64,000 nt of DNA from Balneolaceae bacterium. GTDB lineage: Bacteria > Bacteroidota > Rhodothermia > Balneolales > Balneolaceae. The stretch covers positions 62,001 through 126,000 of the forward strand of contig JAXHMM010000005.1 of the NCBI GenBank assembly GCA_034521445.1, written 5' to 3'. Position numbers and translations under genes: made by a program. Shown here piece after piece: positions 39,256 through 47,240 of the stretch (positions are counted from its first letter, which is position 1; each line of letters starts with the position of its first letter). The notes beneath the pieces were generated by a model. It searched no databases, had not been told where the DNA came from, and worked only from the letters and a program-made list of their open reading frames with translations.

Positions 39256-41721
39256 CTACCCTTCTGCCTTCGATGGCGGGGCCGGGGTGCGGCTCTGGTA
39301 CTCCTCAAGGGTGAACTCGTCCACCTGCACCGCATCCACCCGGGCCAATTCGGCCTTGCGCACCATTTCGCCCTCCTGCTTGGTGAGCACGCCCTTCTCG
39401 ATGGCCTCGTCGATCTGGAAGCGGGGCTGCCGGTCGGGAAGCTCGCCCTTTTTGGCCGCCGTCTTCAGCTTCCGGTAGAGCGGCTCGGCCTCCATTTTCA
39501 GCCGGAAGGCGTTCTCGTACTTGCCCAGGGCCTCGTCGGTATCCTCCGTCAGGTAGATGCCCTCAGTAAGGCGGTCGCGCTGCTCGCCGGGACGCTGCAT
39601 GGCCTGCGCCACATTATGCCCCAGCACGTCGGAAGGCTCGGAGCCGATGCGGTTGATGCGCGACCACAGGGCCAGGGGACCGTGAAAGAGCCATCCCAGT
39701 CCCGGCACCTCGATCTCCCGATAGATGTTGTCGAAGGCCTCCTGAATGCGCGCGAAGGCGTAGTCGAGCGACCATCGCAGGAAGGGCAGGTCTTCCTCCC
39801 TCCTGCCCTCCGCCTCGAAGCGGCGCAGGGTGGCCGTCGCCAGGTACATCCAGCTCAGGATGTCGCCGAAGCGGCCGCTGATCTTCTCCTTGATCTTCAG
39901 CTTGCCCCCGTAGGAGCCCAGGGCAAGGTCGGCCAGGAAGGCGAAGGAGGCGGAGGTCCAGGCCAGCTTGCGGTGATAGCCGGATGCGGGTCCCCCGGGC
40001 GTGGAGGCGAGCGTGCCGCGGGTCAGGCTCAGCAGAAAGGCGCGGGAGCCGTTGCGCACTACGTGTCCAATGTGCTTCCAGAAGGCCTCGTCGAAGGCCT
40101 TCACATCGCCGCGCGTAAGGGCGTCGATCTCCTGGTAGGCGTAGGGGTGGCAGCGGATGGCGCCCTGCCCGAAGATGATCAGGCTGCGTGTGAGAATATT
40201 GGCCCCCTCCACCGTAATCGCAATGGGCACCGCCATGTGGGCGTGCGCAAAGATGTTGCGCGGACCGCGGGAGATGCCCGCACCGCCCAGGATGTCCATG
40301 GCGTCGTTCACAACCTGCCGGCCCATCTCGGTGAAGTGGTACTTGGCAATGGCGGTGACCACGGCCGGCTTGGCCCCCTGGTCGAGTCCCCCGCAGGTGT
40401 AGCGCCGGGCGGCCTCCATCAGGTAGGTGAAACCGCCGATGCGCGCCAGGGGCTCCTCGATGCCCTCGAAGCGCCCGATGTTGATGCCGAACTGCTGCCG
40501 GAAGGCGGTGTAGGCGCCCACGGCGCGGGTTGCCACCTTGGCGCCCGCCACGCTCTCGGCCGGCAGGGAGATGCCGCGTCCCACGGACAGTGATTCGGTG
40601 AGCATGCGCCAGCCGTTGCCGGCCTGCTCGACGCCTCCGATAACGGCGTCGGCCGGCACCACCACGTCCTCCCCGTCGATGGGACAGTTGTAGAAGGGCA
40701 CGCCCAGGGGGTCGTGTCGCCTGCCCAGCTTTACGCCTTCGGTATCGCTGGGGATGAGAGCACAGGTGATGCCCAGGTCCTCGCCCCGGTCCAGCAGATT
40801 TTCGGGATCCTCCAGCTTGAAAGCCAGTCCTATAACCGTAGAAATGGCAGCCAGGGTGATGTAGCGTTTGGTGAAGTTGAGGCGGATATAGAGCTCGCCG
40901 TCCTCCCCGCGGAACAGCTCTCCGCGGGCCGTCATGGAGCCGGCGTCGGAGCCCGCCGTTGGCTCGGTAAGCGCGAAGCACGGGATCTCCTCGCCCCGGG
41001 CCAGGCGCGGCAGGTAGTAATCCTTCTGCTCGTCGGTGCCGTAGTGCACCAGCAGCTCGGCCGGACCCAGGGAGTTGGGCACCATCACGGTGATGGCGAG
41101 GGGGGCGCAGCGGGAGGAGAGCTTGGCAATGATGGCGCTGTGGGCGAGGGTGGAGAAATCGTGTCCCCCGTACTGCTCCGGTATCTCCAGACCAAAGAAT
41201 CGATGCTCCCGCAGGAAATCCCACACCTCCTCCTCGAAACCCTTGTTTACGTAGACCTCCCAGTCGTCCACCATGGCGCAGACCTGCTCCACGGGTCCGT
41301 CCAGAAAGGCCTGCTCCTCCTCGGTAAGTTCGGGATAGTCCTCCGCCATGAGACGGTTCAGGTCGGGGCAGCCGGAGAAGAGCTCCCCGTCCACCCAGAC
41401 GTTGCCCGACTCCAGGGCCGTGCGTTCGGTCTCGGAGATTTTGGGCAGGAACTGCAGGGCGTCCAGCAGCTTCATGAGGGGGCCCGAGAGCAGCGTCCTG
41501 CGCAGGGGCTTCAGGTTAAAGAGGAGGCAGAAGACTGCAAAGAGTCCCAGCAGCCACCAAGGGGCGCCCAGGCCCCAGAGGGTGAGCAGCCCGGCCGCAC
41601 CCCACAGCCACAGCGGCGCGCCGGTAAAACCGAAAAGCAGCGCCACGGCCAGGATGCCGGCGACCAGCAGCCAGGCGGGAAAGTTGTTTAAAAATCCGAG
41701 CGTTTCCGTCAGTGCGTCCAT
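39256..41721 (-). CDS. fadE: acyl-CoA dehydrogenase, FadE type
   Basis: An 821-residue membrane-associated flavoprotein for the first step of fatty-acid beta-oxidation. The N-terminus has about three hydrophobic segments (15-75), then the acyl-CoA dehydrogenase fold: FFGLEIPEQYGG, FALTEPTAGSDAGSMTARGE (the FAD/substrate loop), the middle beta domain with FTKRYITLAAI, ILGGAGISRGPRN and ITVEGANILTRSLIIFGQGAIR. The long C-terminal extension matches FadE (E. coli 814 residues). The tetR-type regulator 37 bp upstream on the same strand probably controls it. Confidence 0.93.
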   Translation of the reverse strand: MDALTETLGFLNNFPAWLLVAGILAVALLFGFTGAPLWLWGAAGLLTLWGLGAPWWLLGLFAVFCLLFNLKPLRRTLLSGPLMKLLDALQFLPKISETERTALESGNVWVDGELFSGCPDLNRLMAEDYPELTEEEQAFLDGPVEQVCAMVDDWEVYVNKGFEEEVWDFLREHRFFGLEIPEQYGGHDFSTLAHSAIIAKLSSRCAPLAITVMVPNSLGPAELLVHYGTDEQKDYYLPRLARGEEIPCFALTEPTAGSDAGSMTARGELFRGEDGELYIRLNFTKRYITLAAISTVIGLAFKLEDPENLLDRGEDLGITCALIPSDTEGVKLGRRHDPLGVPFYNCPIDGEDVVVPADAVIGGVEQAGNGWRMLTESLSVGRGISLPAESVAGAKVATRAVGAYTAFRQQFGINIGRFEGIEEPLARIGGFTYLMEAARRYTCGGLDQGAKPAVVTAIAKYHFTEMGRQVVNDAMDILGGAGISRGPRNIFAHAHMAVPIAITVEGANILTRSLIIFGQGAIRCHPYAYQEIDALTRGDVKAFDEAFWKHIGHVVRNGSRAFLLSLTRGTLASTPGGPASGYHRKLAWTSASFAFLADLALGSYGGKLKIKEKISGRFGDILSWMYLATATLRRFEAEGRREEDLPFLRWSLDYAFARIQEAFDNIYREIEVPGLGWLFHGPLALWSRINRIGSEPSDVLGHNVAQAMQRPGEQRDRLTEGIYLTEDTDEALGKYENAFRLKMEAEPLYRKLKTAAKKGELPDRQPRFQIDEAIEKGVLTKQEGEMVRKAELARVDAVQVDEFTLEEYQSRTPAPPSKAEG

Positions 41722-41758
41722 AGTGCTATACCTCCTTGTAGCTAAATATGCGTTTCTG

Positions 41759-42373
41759 CTATTCCGTGCCCGGTACGGCCCGGACCCGGTAGCCCTGCAG
41801 GATATGATCGAGGGCCTGTTCGATGAAAAGTTCCTGATTGATGCGGGAGTCCAGCCGGCGCGAGAGCACCACCGCCATCACCCCGTGGAGCTGCGCCCAG
41901 AGCGTGTAGGCGGCCAGCACCGGATGGGGCTCCTCCAGTCCCCCGGTGGCCACGCCCTCACGGATTACCTCGGCTACTATTTCGTAGCCCCGGCGGGCGC
42001 GGCGGAATTTTTCGCGGGGGTAGCGAGTCATCTCGTCGGAACTGACCAGGTAGATCACCTGGTATTCGCGGGAGTTTTCCAGTGCATAGCGCACGTAGGC
42101 ACGGGCCAGCTCCTCCAGGCGATCGGTGGCGGGTCCGCTGCGGGAGGCCGCCTCCTCAAGCCGCCGGTTCAGTTCGTCGATGGAGCGCTCCATCACCGCG
42201 TGAATAAGCTCGTCCTTGCTCTCGAAGTGCAGGTAGACGCTGGTGGCCGTGACGCCTGCCTCACGCGCGATCTTGCGCAGCGAGCAGTTGCGGTAGCCCT
42301 CCTCCAGCAGCAGTTTCCGGCAGGCGCGGATCAGCTCCCCCTTCAGTCCGTTGTGTTCCTGCTGTCCGCTCAT
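41759..42373 (-). CDS. TetR/AcrR-family transcriptional regulator
   Basis: A 204-residue repressor-type protein. The N-terminal helix-turn-helix is plain: CSLRKIAREAGVTATSVYLHF (cut: residues about 25-45), followed by ESKDELIHAVMER. The C-terminal domain looks like TetR_C_13/WHG-type ligand-binding helices. It immediately precedes fadE, so a fatty acyl-CoA ligand is likely, as for FadR-like TetR proteins. A perfect dyad at 42385-42399, 12 bp before its start codon, is its probable autoregulatory operator. Confidence 0.9.
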   Translation of the reverse strand: MSGQQEHNGLKGELIRACRKLLLEEGYRNCSLRKIAREAGVTATSVYLHFESKDELIHAVMERSIDELNRRLEEAASRSGPATDRLEELARAYVRYALENSREYQVIYLVSSDEMTRYPREKFRRARRGYEIVAEVIREGVATGGLEEPHPVLAAYTLWAQLHGVMAVVLSRRLDSRINQELFIEQALDHILQGYRVRAVPGTE

Positions 42374-42384
42374 GGCCCTGTCCT

Positions 42385-42399
42385 GGTTAACGGCGTTAA
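42385..42399. promoter_or_regulatory. candidate TetR operator
   Basis: GTTAACG-G-CGTTAAC is a perfect 15-bp dyad ending 12 bp upstream of the tetR-type start codon. Its position would block transcription of the regulator-fadE unit. I did not see the same dyad before other genes in the window. Confidence 0.6.
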
Positions 42400-42456
42400 C
42401 TTATAGTAACGAATTACAGAAATATCGCCTGAAATGCAACGTGCGATCGCAGCAGC

Positions 42457-43131
42457 TCAGGCTTCCTCCCGCAACCGGAAACGAACATAGTGAATGGTCT
42501 TTCCGTTGCGGAGGTGCTTTTCCTCATAGTAGGTCGTGATGCCCAGCAGCTCGTCGTCCGGGCGCTCGCCGTGCACGTCCTCCACCAGCTCCTCCAGGTG
42601 GCAGCCCTGCTCAGAGATGACCTCACGGGTGTAGCCGAAGAGCAGGTCACTGTCGGTCTTCAGGTGGATGGGCGCCCCCGCGGCGAGTACCTGGCGGTAG
42701 ATGGCCAGGAATTTGGGATCGGTGAGCCTCTTGTTGCGGTCGGGCGACCGAGGATAGGGATCGGGGAAAGTGATCCAGATCTCCTCCACCTCCCCGGGAC
42801 GGAAGTATTCGGGCAGATGGTCGATATAGATGCGCAGGAAACGCACGTTGGACAGCTCCTGATCCAGGGCACGCTTGGCGCCCTTCCAGATGCGCGCGCC
42901 CTTGATATCCACCCCTACAAAATTACGGGTGGGATTTCTGCGGGCCAGTTCCAGCGCGTATTCACCCTTGCCGCAGGCCAGCTCCAGGGTGAGGGGATTG
43001 CCGTTTCCGAAGATCTCTGAGGCCCACCGGCCGCGCGGTTTCTCGTCCTCCCCGTCCTGGAAATCGGTCAGCTCAAGGACGTTTTCGAAGGTGCCGATCT
43101 CCTCGAAGCGCTCCAGTTTGTTCTTGCCCAT
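42457..43131 (-). CDS. trmB: tRNA (guanine-N7)-methyltransferase
   Basis: A 224-residue SAM-dependent enzyme that makes m7G46 in tRNA. LELACGKGEYALELA is the SAM-binding motif I, FVGVDIKGARIWKGAKRA the motif II region, and WITFPDPYPRSPDRNKRL the TrmB signature that binds tRNA. LKTDSDLLFGYT follows. The open frame extends far upstream over pdxH; the ATG at 43131 starts the conserved protein. It lies 28 bp downstream of pdxH. Confidence 0.95.
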   Translation of the reverse strand: MGKNKLERFEEIGTFENVLELTDFQDGEDEKPRGRWASEIFGNGNPLTLELACGKGEYALELARRNPTRNFVGVDIKGARIWKGAKRALDQELSNVRFLRIYIDHLPEYFRPGEVEEIWITFPDPYPRSPDRNKRLTDPKFLAIYRQVLAAGAPIHLKTDSDLLFGYTREVISEQGCHLEELVEDVHGERPDDELLGITTYYEEKHLRNGKTIHYVRFRLREEA

Positions 43132-43159
43132 GGCGAATGCTGCTTGCGATTGGTTCTCT

Positions 43160-43819
43160 TCAGGGCGCCAGGCGGCGGATATCCCACGACTCCCCCTCGC
43201 GCCGGTAGACCAGCCGGTCGTGCATACGCTCCTCGCGGCCCTGCCAGAATTCGATGACGTCGGGCCGCAGCAGGTAGCCTCCCCAGAATTCCGGCAGGGG
43301 CACCTCCCCTCCTTCAAACTGCTTTTCGTAGTCACGGAATCGCATTTCCAGCTCCTCGCGCGATTCCACCCTGCGGCTCTGCTCGGAAGCCCAGGCGGCA
43401 ATGCGGCTGGGACGGGGGCGCTGCCGGAAGTACTCCCTCGACTCCGCGCGGCCCAGCTTCTCAACCTCTCCCTCGATGCGTACCTGTCGGCTCATGGCCG
43501 GCCAGTAGATGCAGAGGGCCGCACGGGGATTCTTCTCCAGCTCGCGACCCTTCCTGCTGCGGTAATTGGTGTAGAAACGGAAACCCTCCGGATCAAACCC
43601 CTTCAGCAGTACCACGCGGGAGGAGGGCCGCCCGTCGGGAGTCGCCGTGGAGAGGGTCATGGCGTTGGGATCCATGGGTTCGGCCTCCAGGGCCTGCTCG
43701 AACCACGTCTGGAACTGCTCGACGGGGTCTTCGAACACGCTCCGGTCGTCAAGCGGTTCGCCGGCGTATTCGCGCCGGATGGCGGCCAGCTTTTCCTTGT
43801 CGGGGGGGATGTCCTTCAT
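43160..43819 (-). CDS. pdxH: pyridoxamine 5'-phosphate oxidase
   Basis: A 219-residue FMN enzyme making PLP from pyridoxamine or pyridoxine phosphate. AMTLSTATPDGRPSSRVVLLKGFD in pieces, FRFYTNYRSRKGREL, NPRAALCIYWPAMSRQVRIEG, WASEQSR and the C-terminal WDIRRLAP are family hallmarks. Length is typical. It is upstream of trmB on the same strand. The window is rich in PLP enzymes (three class III aminotransferases, two racemases, threonine synthase), but no direct operon link exists. Confidence 0.95.
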   Translation of the reverse strand: MKDIPPDKEKLAAIRREYAGEPLDDRSVFEDPVEQFQTWFEQALEAEPMDPNAMTLSTATPDGRPSSRVVLLKGFDPEGFRFYTNYRSRKGRELEKNPRAALCIYWPAMSRQVRIEGEVEKLGRAESREYFRQRPRPSRIAAWASEQSRRVESREELEMRFRDYEKQFEGGEVPLPEFWGGYLLRPDVIEFWQGREERMHDRLVYRREGESWDIRRLAP

Positions 43820-43876
43820 AGGGCGCGTGGTATTGGGTCGAATGACGGCAGGGGCTCCGTAGGTAGTAAGCCCGGT

Positions 43877-44458
43877 TCAGGCGAAGTAGTCCGGTTCGTT
43901 GCCGGCTTTCCACTTGATGTTGCAACCCATGCTGGGCTTCTGTCGCTCAAGGGTCTCCCCTTTCTCCAGCAGCAGGTCGAGGGCCTCCCTCAGGTCGCTT
44001 CCATCCACCGGCTCGTCGTTGCCGGGGCGGCTCTCGTCAAACTGTCCCCGGTATACCAGCTCCAGGTCGCTGTCGAAGAGGAAGAAGTCCGGCGTACAGG
44101 CCGCACGATAACGCCTGGCCACCTCCTGGGATTCATCGTATAGGTAGGGAAAGGGGAAATCAAGCTCCTCCCCCAGCTCCTTCATCTTTTCCGGTCGGTC
44201 GTCGGGGTAGTTCGATACGTCGTTGGAGCTGACGGCGACCACCTCCACTCCGCGGGAGGCGTATTCCCTCGCCAGATCGACAAATTCAGGCAGTATATGC
44301 TTGACGTAGGGACAGTGATTGCACATGAATACGACCAGCAGTGCCTCGGCGCCTTCGTAGTCATCCAGGGAGACCTCGCGGCCGCTGAGGGCGTCGGTCA
44401 GCTGAAAATCGGGGGCGCGGGTACCCAGGTCGAGCATGGTGGAGGGAGTAGCGGACAT
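43877..44458 (-). CDS. thioredoxin-like redoxin (AhpC/TSA-type)
   Basis: A 193-residue cytosolic thioredoxin-fold protein of the group with APDFQLTDALSGREVSLDDY, then VVFMCNHCPYV holding a CxxC motif (CNHC), SSNDVSNYPDD and RAACTPDFFLFD, where the cis-proline follows Thr. The C-terminus has PSMGCNIKWKAGNEPDYF, typical of this family. It may act as a thiol peroxidase or disulfide reductase. The frame opens at 44527; the ATG at 44458 fits the family start. Upstream lies the structured element 44574-44671. Confidence 0.88.
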   Translation of the reverse strand: MSATPSTMLDLGTRAPDFQLTDALSGREVSLDDYEGAEALLVVFMCNHCPYVKHILPEFVDLAREYASRGVEVVAVSSNDVSNYPDDRPEKMKELGEELDFPFPYLYDESQEVARRYRAACTPDFFLFDSDLELVYRGQFDESRPGNDEPVDGSDLREALDLLLEKGETLERQKPSMGCNIKWKAGNEPDYFA

Positions 44459-44573
44459 AATGCGTCTGCTTAATTTGCGGTTAGCCTTGACGTCGTTCGC
44501 AGGGCTAAAACTACAAAGAAATGCCAAAAACAGTTCCGTTGCCCGGGAAAAATCTTATCGTAAAGAGGGGCCT

Positions 44574-44671
44574 AAAAAAAAGAAACCCGATACCTGCGGG
44601 ATTCAGGTGATTATCTATGCTTAGAAAGCTACTGTCGCCAGTAGAATAGATGTGCTCCGCAGATACCGGGT
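44574..44671 (-). ncRNA. structured RNA with terminator tail (unidentified)
   Basis: Read on the minus strand, ACCCGGTATCTGCGG (44671-44657) pairs over all 15 positions with CCGCAGGTATCGGGT (44599-44585), two of them G-U. Inside are a second helix ATCTAT/ATAGAT (44651-44646 with 44618-44613) and an apical hairpin CTACTG-GCGA-CAGTAG (44644-44629) capped by a GNRA tetraloop. The tail is TTTCTTTTTTTT. This could be a small noncoding RNA, the 3' end of the radical SAM mRNA, or a large intrinsic terminator. It does not match SRP RNA, tmRNA or RNase P RNA as I know them; a 6S-like RNA is not excluded. Confidence 0.5.
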
Positions 44672-44739
44672 CCTTTAGGTCAGGTGCTTGTCCCATTGAA
44701 CGTAAATCGGGACCAAATGTTTCGAAGGCCTGCCGGTGA

Positions 44740-45804
44740 TCAGCTCCCCTCAAACAGCTCGCCCTGGTTGCCCTTGTAACGGACGAAGGCACCGGTATTC
44801 AGCTCAACCTTCTCCCGATTGAGTCTCATTTTTCCGACGTGCATGTAAAACAGCGAGCGTATCTGCTCCGCAAAATTTCCCTCCGCATGAAAACGCTTGC
44901 CGAACTCCGAGACGTTCAGCTTGCCCTCGCGCATCTCCCGCACACGGTTCAGCACCTTATCCCTGCGGTCCGGGAAGTGCTGCTCCAGCCAGTCGCTGAA
45001 AAGGTCCTTGACCCCGTAGGGCAGCCTCAGGATCGTGTAGCCGGCGTGTTCAGCTCCGGCATCGGCGGTGGCCTCCAGAATTTTCGGGATTTCGTGATCG
45101 GTCAGGCCCGGCACCACGGGGGCCACATTCACCCCGGTTGAGATACCGTGTGAGGCCAGCTTTTCGATAGCCTCCAGGCGGCGGTAGGGCTGCGAGGTGC
45201 GCGGCTCCATCACGCGGGCCAAATCGCGGTCGAGGGTGGTTACCGAGAGGGTGACGTGCACCGCACCGACCTCCGCCAGCTCCTGCAAAATGTCGAGATC
45301 GCGGGTGACCAGGTGGTTTTTGGTGATCAGGCTCACGGGGTTGCGGTAGCGCGCCAGCACCTGCAGGCACTGCCGGGTTATTTCAAGTTCACGTTCGGCC
45401 GGCTGGTAGGGATCGGTCACCCCGCTCATCATAATGGTCTTCGGAGACCATGAATCCGACGACAGGCGCGCCTGCAGCTTTTGGGCTGCATCGTATTTGA
45501 CCAGGATGCGCGACTCAAAGTCCAGCCCGGCCGAAAAGCCCAGGAATTCGTGCGTGGGACGGGCGTAACAGTAGATGCATCCGTGCTCGCAGCCCCGGTA
45601 GGGATTGAGGCTCACCTCGAAGGGCAGATCGGGGCTGTCGTTGGTGGCCAGCACCTCCTTGGTGTCGTCGGCGTAGAAGCGCGTATGCCGGCCGGGTTTC
45701 TCCCCCGTCTCCTCGTCCAGCTCGTAGTCGGTGTACCGCCCCTCGAAACGGTTGGCGGGATTGTCCGAGCTGCCCCTGCCCCGTATGGGATTGCGGTCGG
45801 TCAC
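44740..45804 (-). CDS. radical SAM protein, PA0069/Rv2578c family
   Basis: A 354-residue radical SAM enzyme. The cluster-binding motif is CEHGCIYCYAR (CxxxCxxC). The family-specific opening NPIRGRGSSDNPANRFE, then EVSLNPYRGC, IMMSGVTDPYQPAE, LITKNHLVTRDLDIL and VNVAPVVPGLTD fit the PA0069 group related to DNA-photolyase-like SplB proteins, of unknown substrate. No ATG fits. A GTG at 45804 overlaps the stop of the aldehyde dehydrogenase as GTGA and gives the expected N-terminus, so I use it. Confidence 0.88.
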   Translation of the reverse strand: MTDRNPIRGRGSSDNPANRFEGRYTDYELDEETGEKPGRHTRFYADDTKEVLATNDSPDLPFEVSLNPYRGCEHGCIYCYARPTHEFLGFSAGLDFESRILVKYDAAQKLQARLSSDSWSPKTIMMSGVTDPYQPAERELEITRQCLQVLARYRNPVSLITKNHLVTRDLDILQELAEVGAVHVTLSVTTLDRDLARVMEPRTSQPYRRLEAIEKLASHGISTGVNVAPVVPGLTDHEIPKILEATADAGAEHAGYTILRLPYGVKDLFSDWLEQHFPDRRDKVLNRVREMREGKLNVSEFGKRFHAEGNFAEQIRSLFYMHVGKMRLNREKVELNTGAFVRYKGNQGELFEGS

Positions 45805-47171
45805 TGTTGGCTGACAAAAACGGTTTTGCGGTTGACGAATTCGCGAATACCCTCCCGCGAGAGCTCCCGCCCGTAGCCCGACTCCTTGACGCCGCCGAAG
45901 GGCTGGCGCGGGTCCGAGGCCACGAAGCTGTTCACGAAGCAGCAGCCCGCCTCCAGGCGGTTGGCCGCGATCTCCTCGGCGCGCGCCGTGTCCCGCGAGA
46001 AGACGGCCGCACCCAGGCCGTAGGAGGTGTCGTTGGCGATTTCGACCGCCTCCTCTTCCGAACCCGCCCGGATCAGGGAGGCCACCGGTCCGAAGAGCTC
46101 CTCCTCCCACGCCGGCATGCCAGGCTCCACATCGGTCAGCACGGTAGGAGGATAGAACCAGCCCCGCCCCTCGGGAAGGTGTCCCCCGAGCAGGCATCGG
46201 GCGCCCTCCTCACGGCTGACGCGCACCTGCCGGTGGAGGTTGACGCGCAGATCTTCCCGGGCCATGGGTCCCACGTCGGTCTCTTCGTCAAAGGGATCGC
46301 CAGTCTTTTGGGCATTCATCTTCTCCACCACCAGCTCGCTGAAGGCATCGAATACAGAGGAGACCGCGATAAAACGCTTCGCGGCGATGCAGCTTTGTCC
46401 ACTGTTGATCATCCGCGAGGTGACGCAGGTTTCCGCGGCCATCTCCAGGTCGGCGTCCTCCAGCACCAGGTAGGGGTCGCTCCCTCCCAGCTCAAGCACC
46501 GTCTTCTTGAGCGTGGCTCCCGCCTGCGAGGCCACCGCCTTGCCGGCCCGCGTGCTGCCGGTGAGCGTGACCGCTGCGATGCCGGGGTTTTCAATGATAT
46601 CCTGGACCTGGTTCACCTCCGCCACCACCGTCCGGAAGAGATCGCCGGGCACACCGGCCTGATGCAGCAGGGATTCGATCCTCAGGGCGCATCGGGTGAC
46701 GTTTTCAGCGTGCTTGAGGAGGGCGCCGTTGCCCGCCATCAGGGCGGGAGCGGCGAATCGGAAGAGCTGCCAGAAGGGAAAGTTCCAGGGCATGATGGCC
46801 AGCACCGTGCCCATCGGCCGGAAGGCCAGGTAGCTGCGTCCCCCGTCCGCCTCCAGCGGTTCATCGGCCAGGAACTCCCCGGCCTTGTCGGCATAGTACT
46901 CGCAGACCCAGGCGCACTTTTCGGCCTCCGATACGCCCTGCGCCAGCGGCTTGCCCATCTCCCGGGCCATCAGTTCGGCCAGCTCACCGCTCCGCCCGCG
47001 CAGCAACCGGGCCGCCTCGCGCATCACCCCGGCGCGGTGCTCGAAATCGGTCCTGCCCCAGCGCTTTTGGGCCTCGGAGGCGTCGCGGACCAGGGTGCGG
47101 ATCTCCCCGTCGGACATAGCTTCGTATTGCTCGATGGTATCGCCGGTGGCGGGATTGACGGACTGTATCAT
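45801..47171 (-). CDS. NAD(P)-dependent aldehyde dehydrogenase, succinate-semialdehyde type
   Basis: A 456-residue ALDH-superfamily enzyme. PWNFPFWQ holds the oxyanion Asn130, LELGGSDPYLVL the general base Glu227, and NSGQSCIAAKR the nucleophile Cys261. The short form and SINPATGE-like opening resemble succinate-semialdehyde dehydrogenase of the GabD/Sad type. It is 69 bp downstream of a class III aminotransferase, the layout of a GABA or omega-amino-acid degradation pair. Its stop overlaps the radical SAM start (GTGA). Confidence 0.9.
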   Translation of the reverse strand: MIQSVNPATGDTIEQYEAMSDGEIRTLVRDASEAQKRWGRTDFEHRAGVMREAARLLRGRSGELAELMAREMGKPLAQGVSEAEKCAWVCEYYADKAGEFLADEPLEADGGRSYLAFRPMGTVLAIMPWNFPFWQLFRFAAPALMAGNGALLKHAENVTRCALRIESLLHQAGVPGDLFRTVVAEVNQVQDIIENPGIAAVTLTGSTRAGKAVASQAGATLKKTVLELGGSDPYLVLEDADLEMAAETCVTSRMINSGQSCIAAKRFIAVSSVFDAFSELVVEKMNAQKTGDPFDEETDVGPMAREDLRVNLHRQVRVSREEGARCLLGGHLPEGRGWFYPPTVLTDVEPGMPAWEEELFGPVASLIRAGSEEEAVEIANDTSYGLGAAVFSRDTARAEEIAANRLEAGCCFVNSFVASDPRQPFGGVKESGYGRELSREGIREFVNRKTVFVSQQ

Positions 47172-47240
47172 AGCTGTCGTTTACGCTTGGTGTTAACGGT
47201 ATATTGAAACAAGCCGCACGCTACGTCCATTCGTCCCGGG

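Noticed and set aside
43132-43464. Longer N-terminus of TrmB
   Set aside because: These codons are an out-of-frame reading of pdxH; the family begins at the ATG at 43131.
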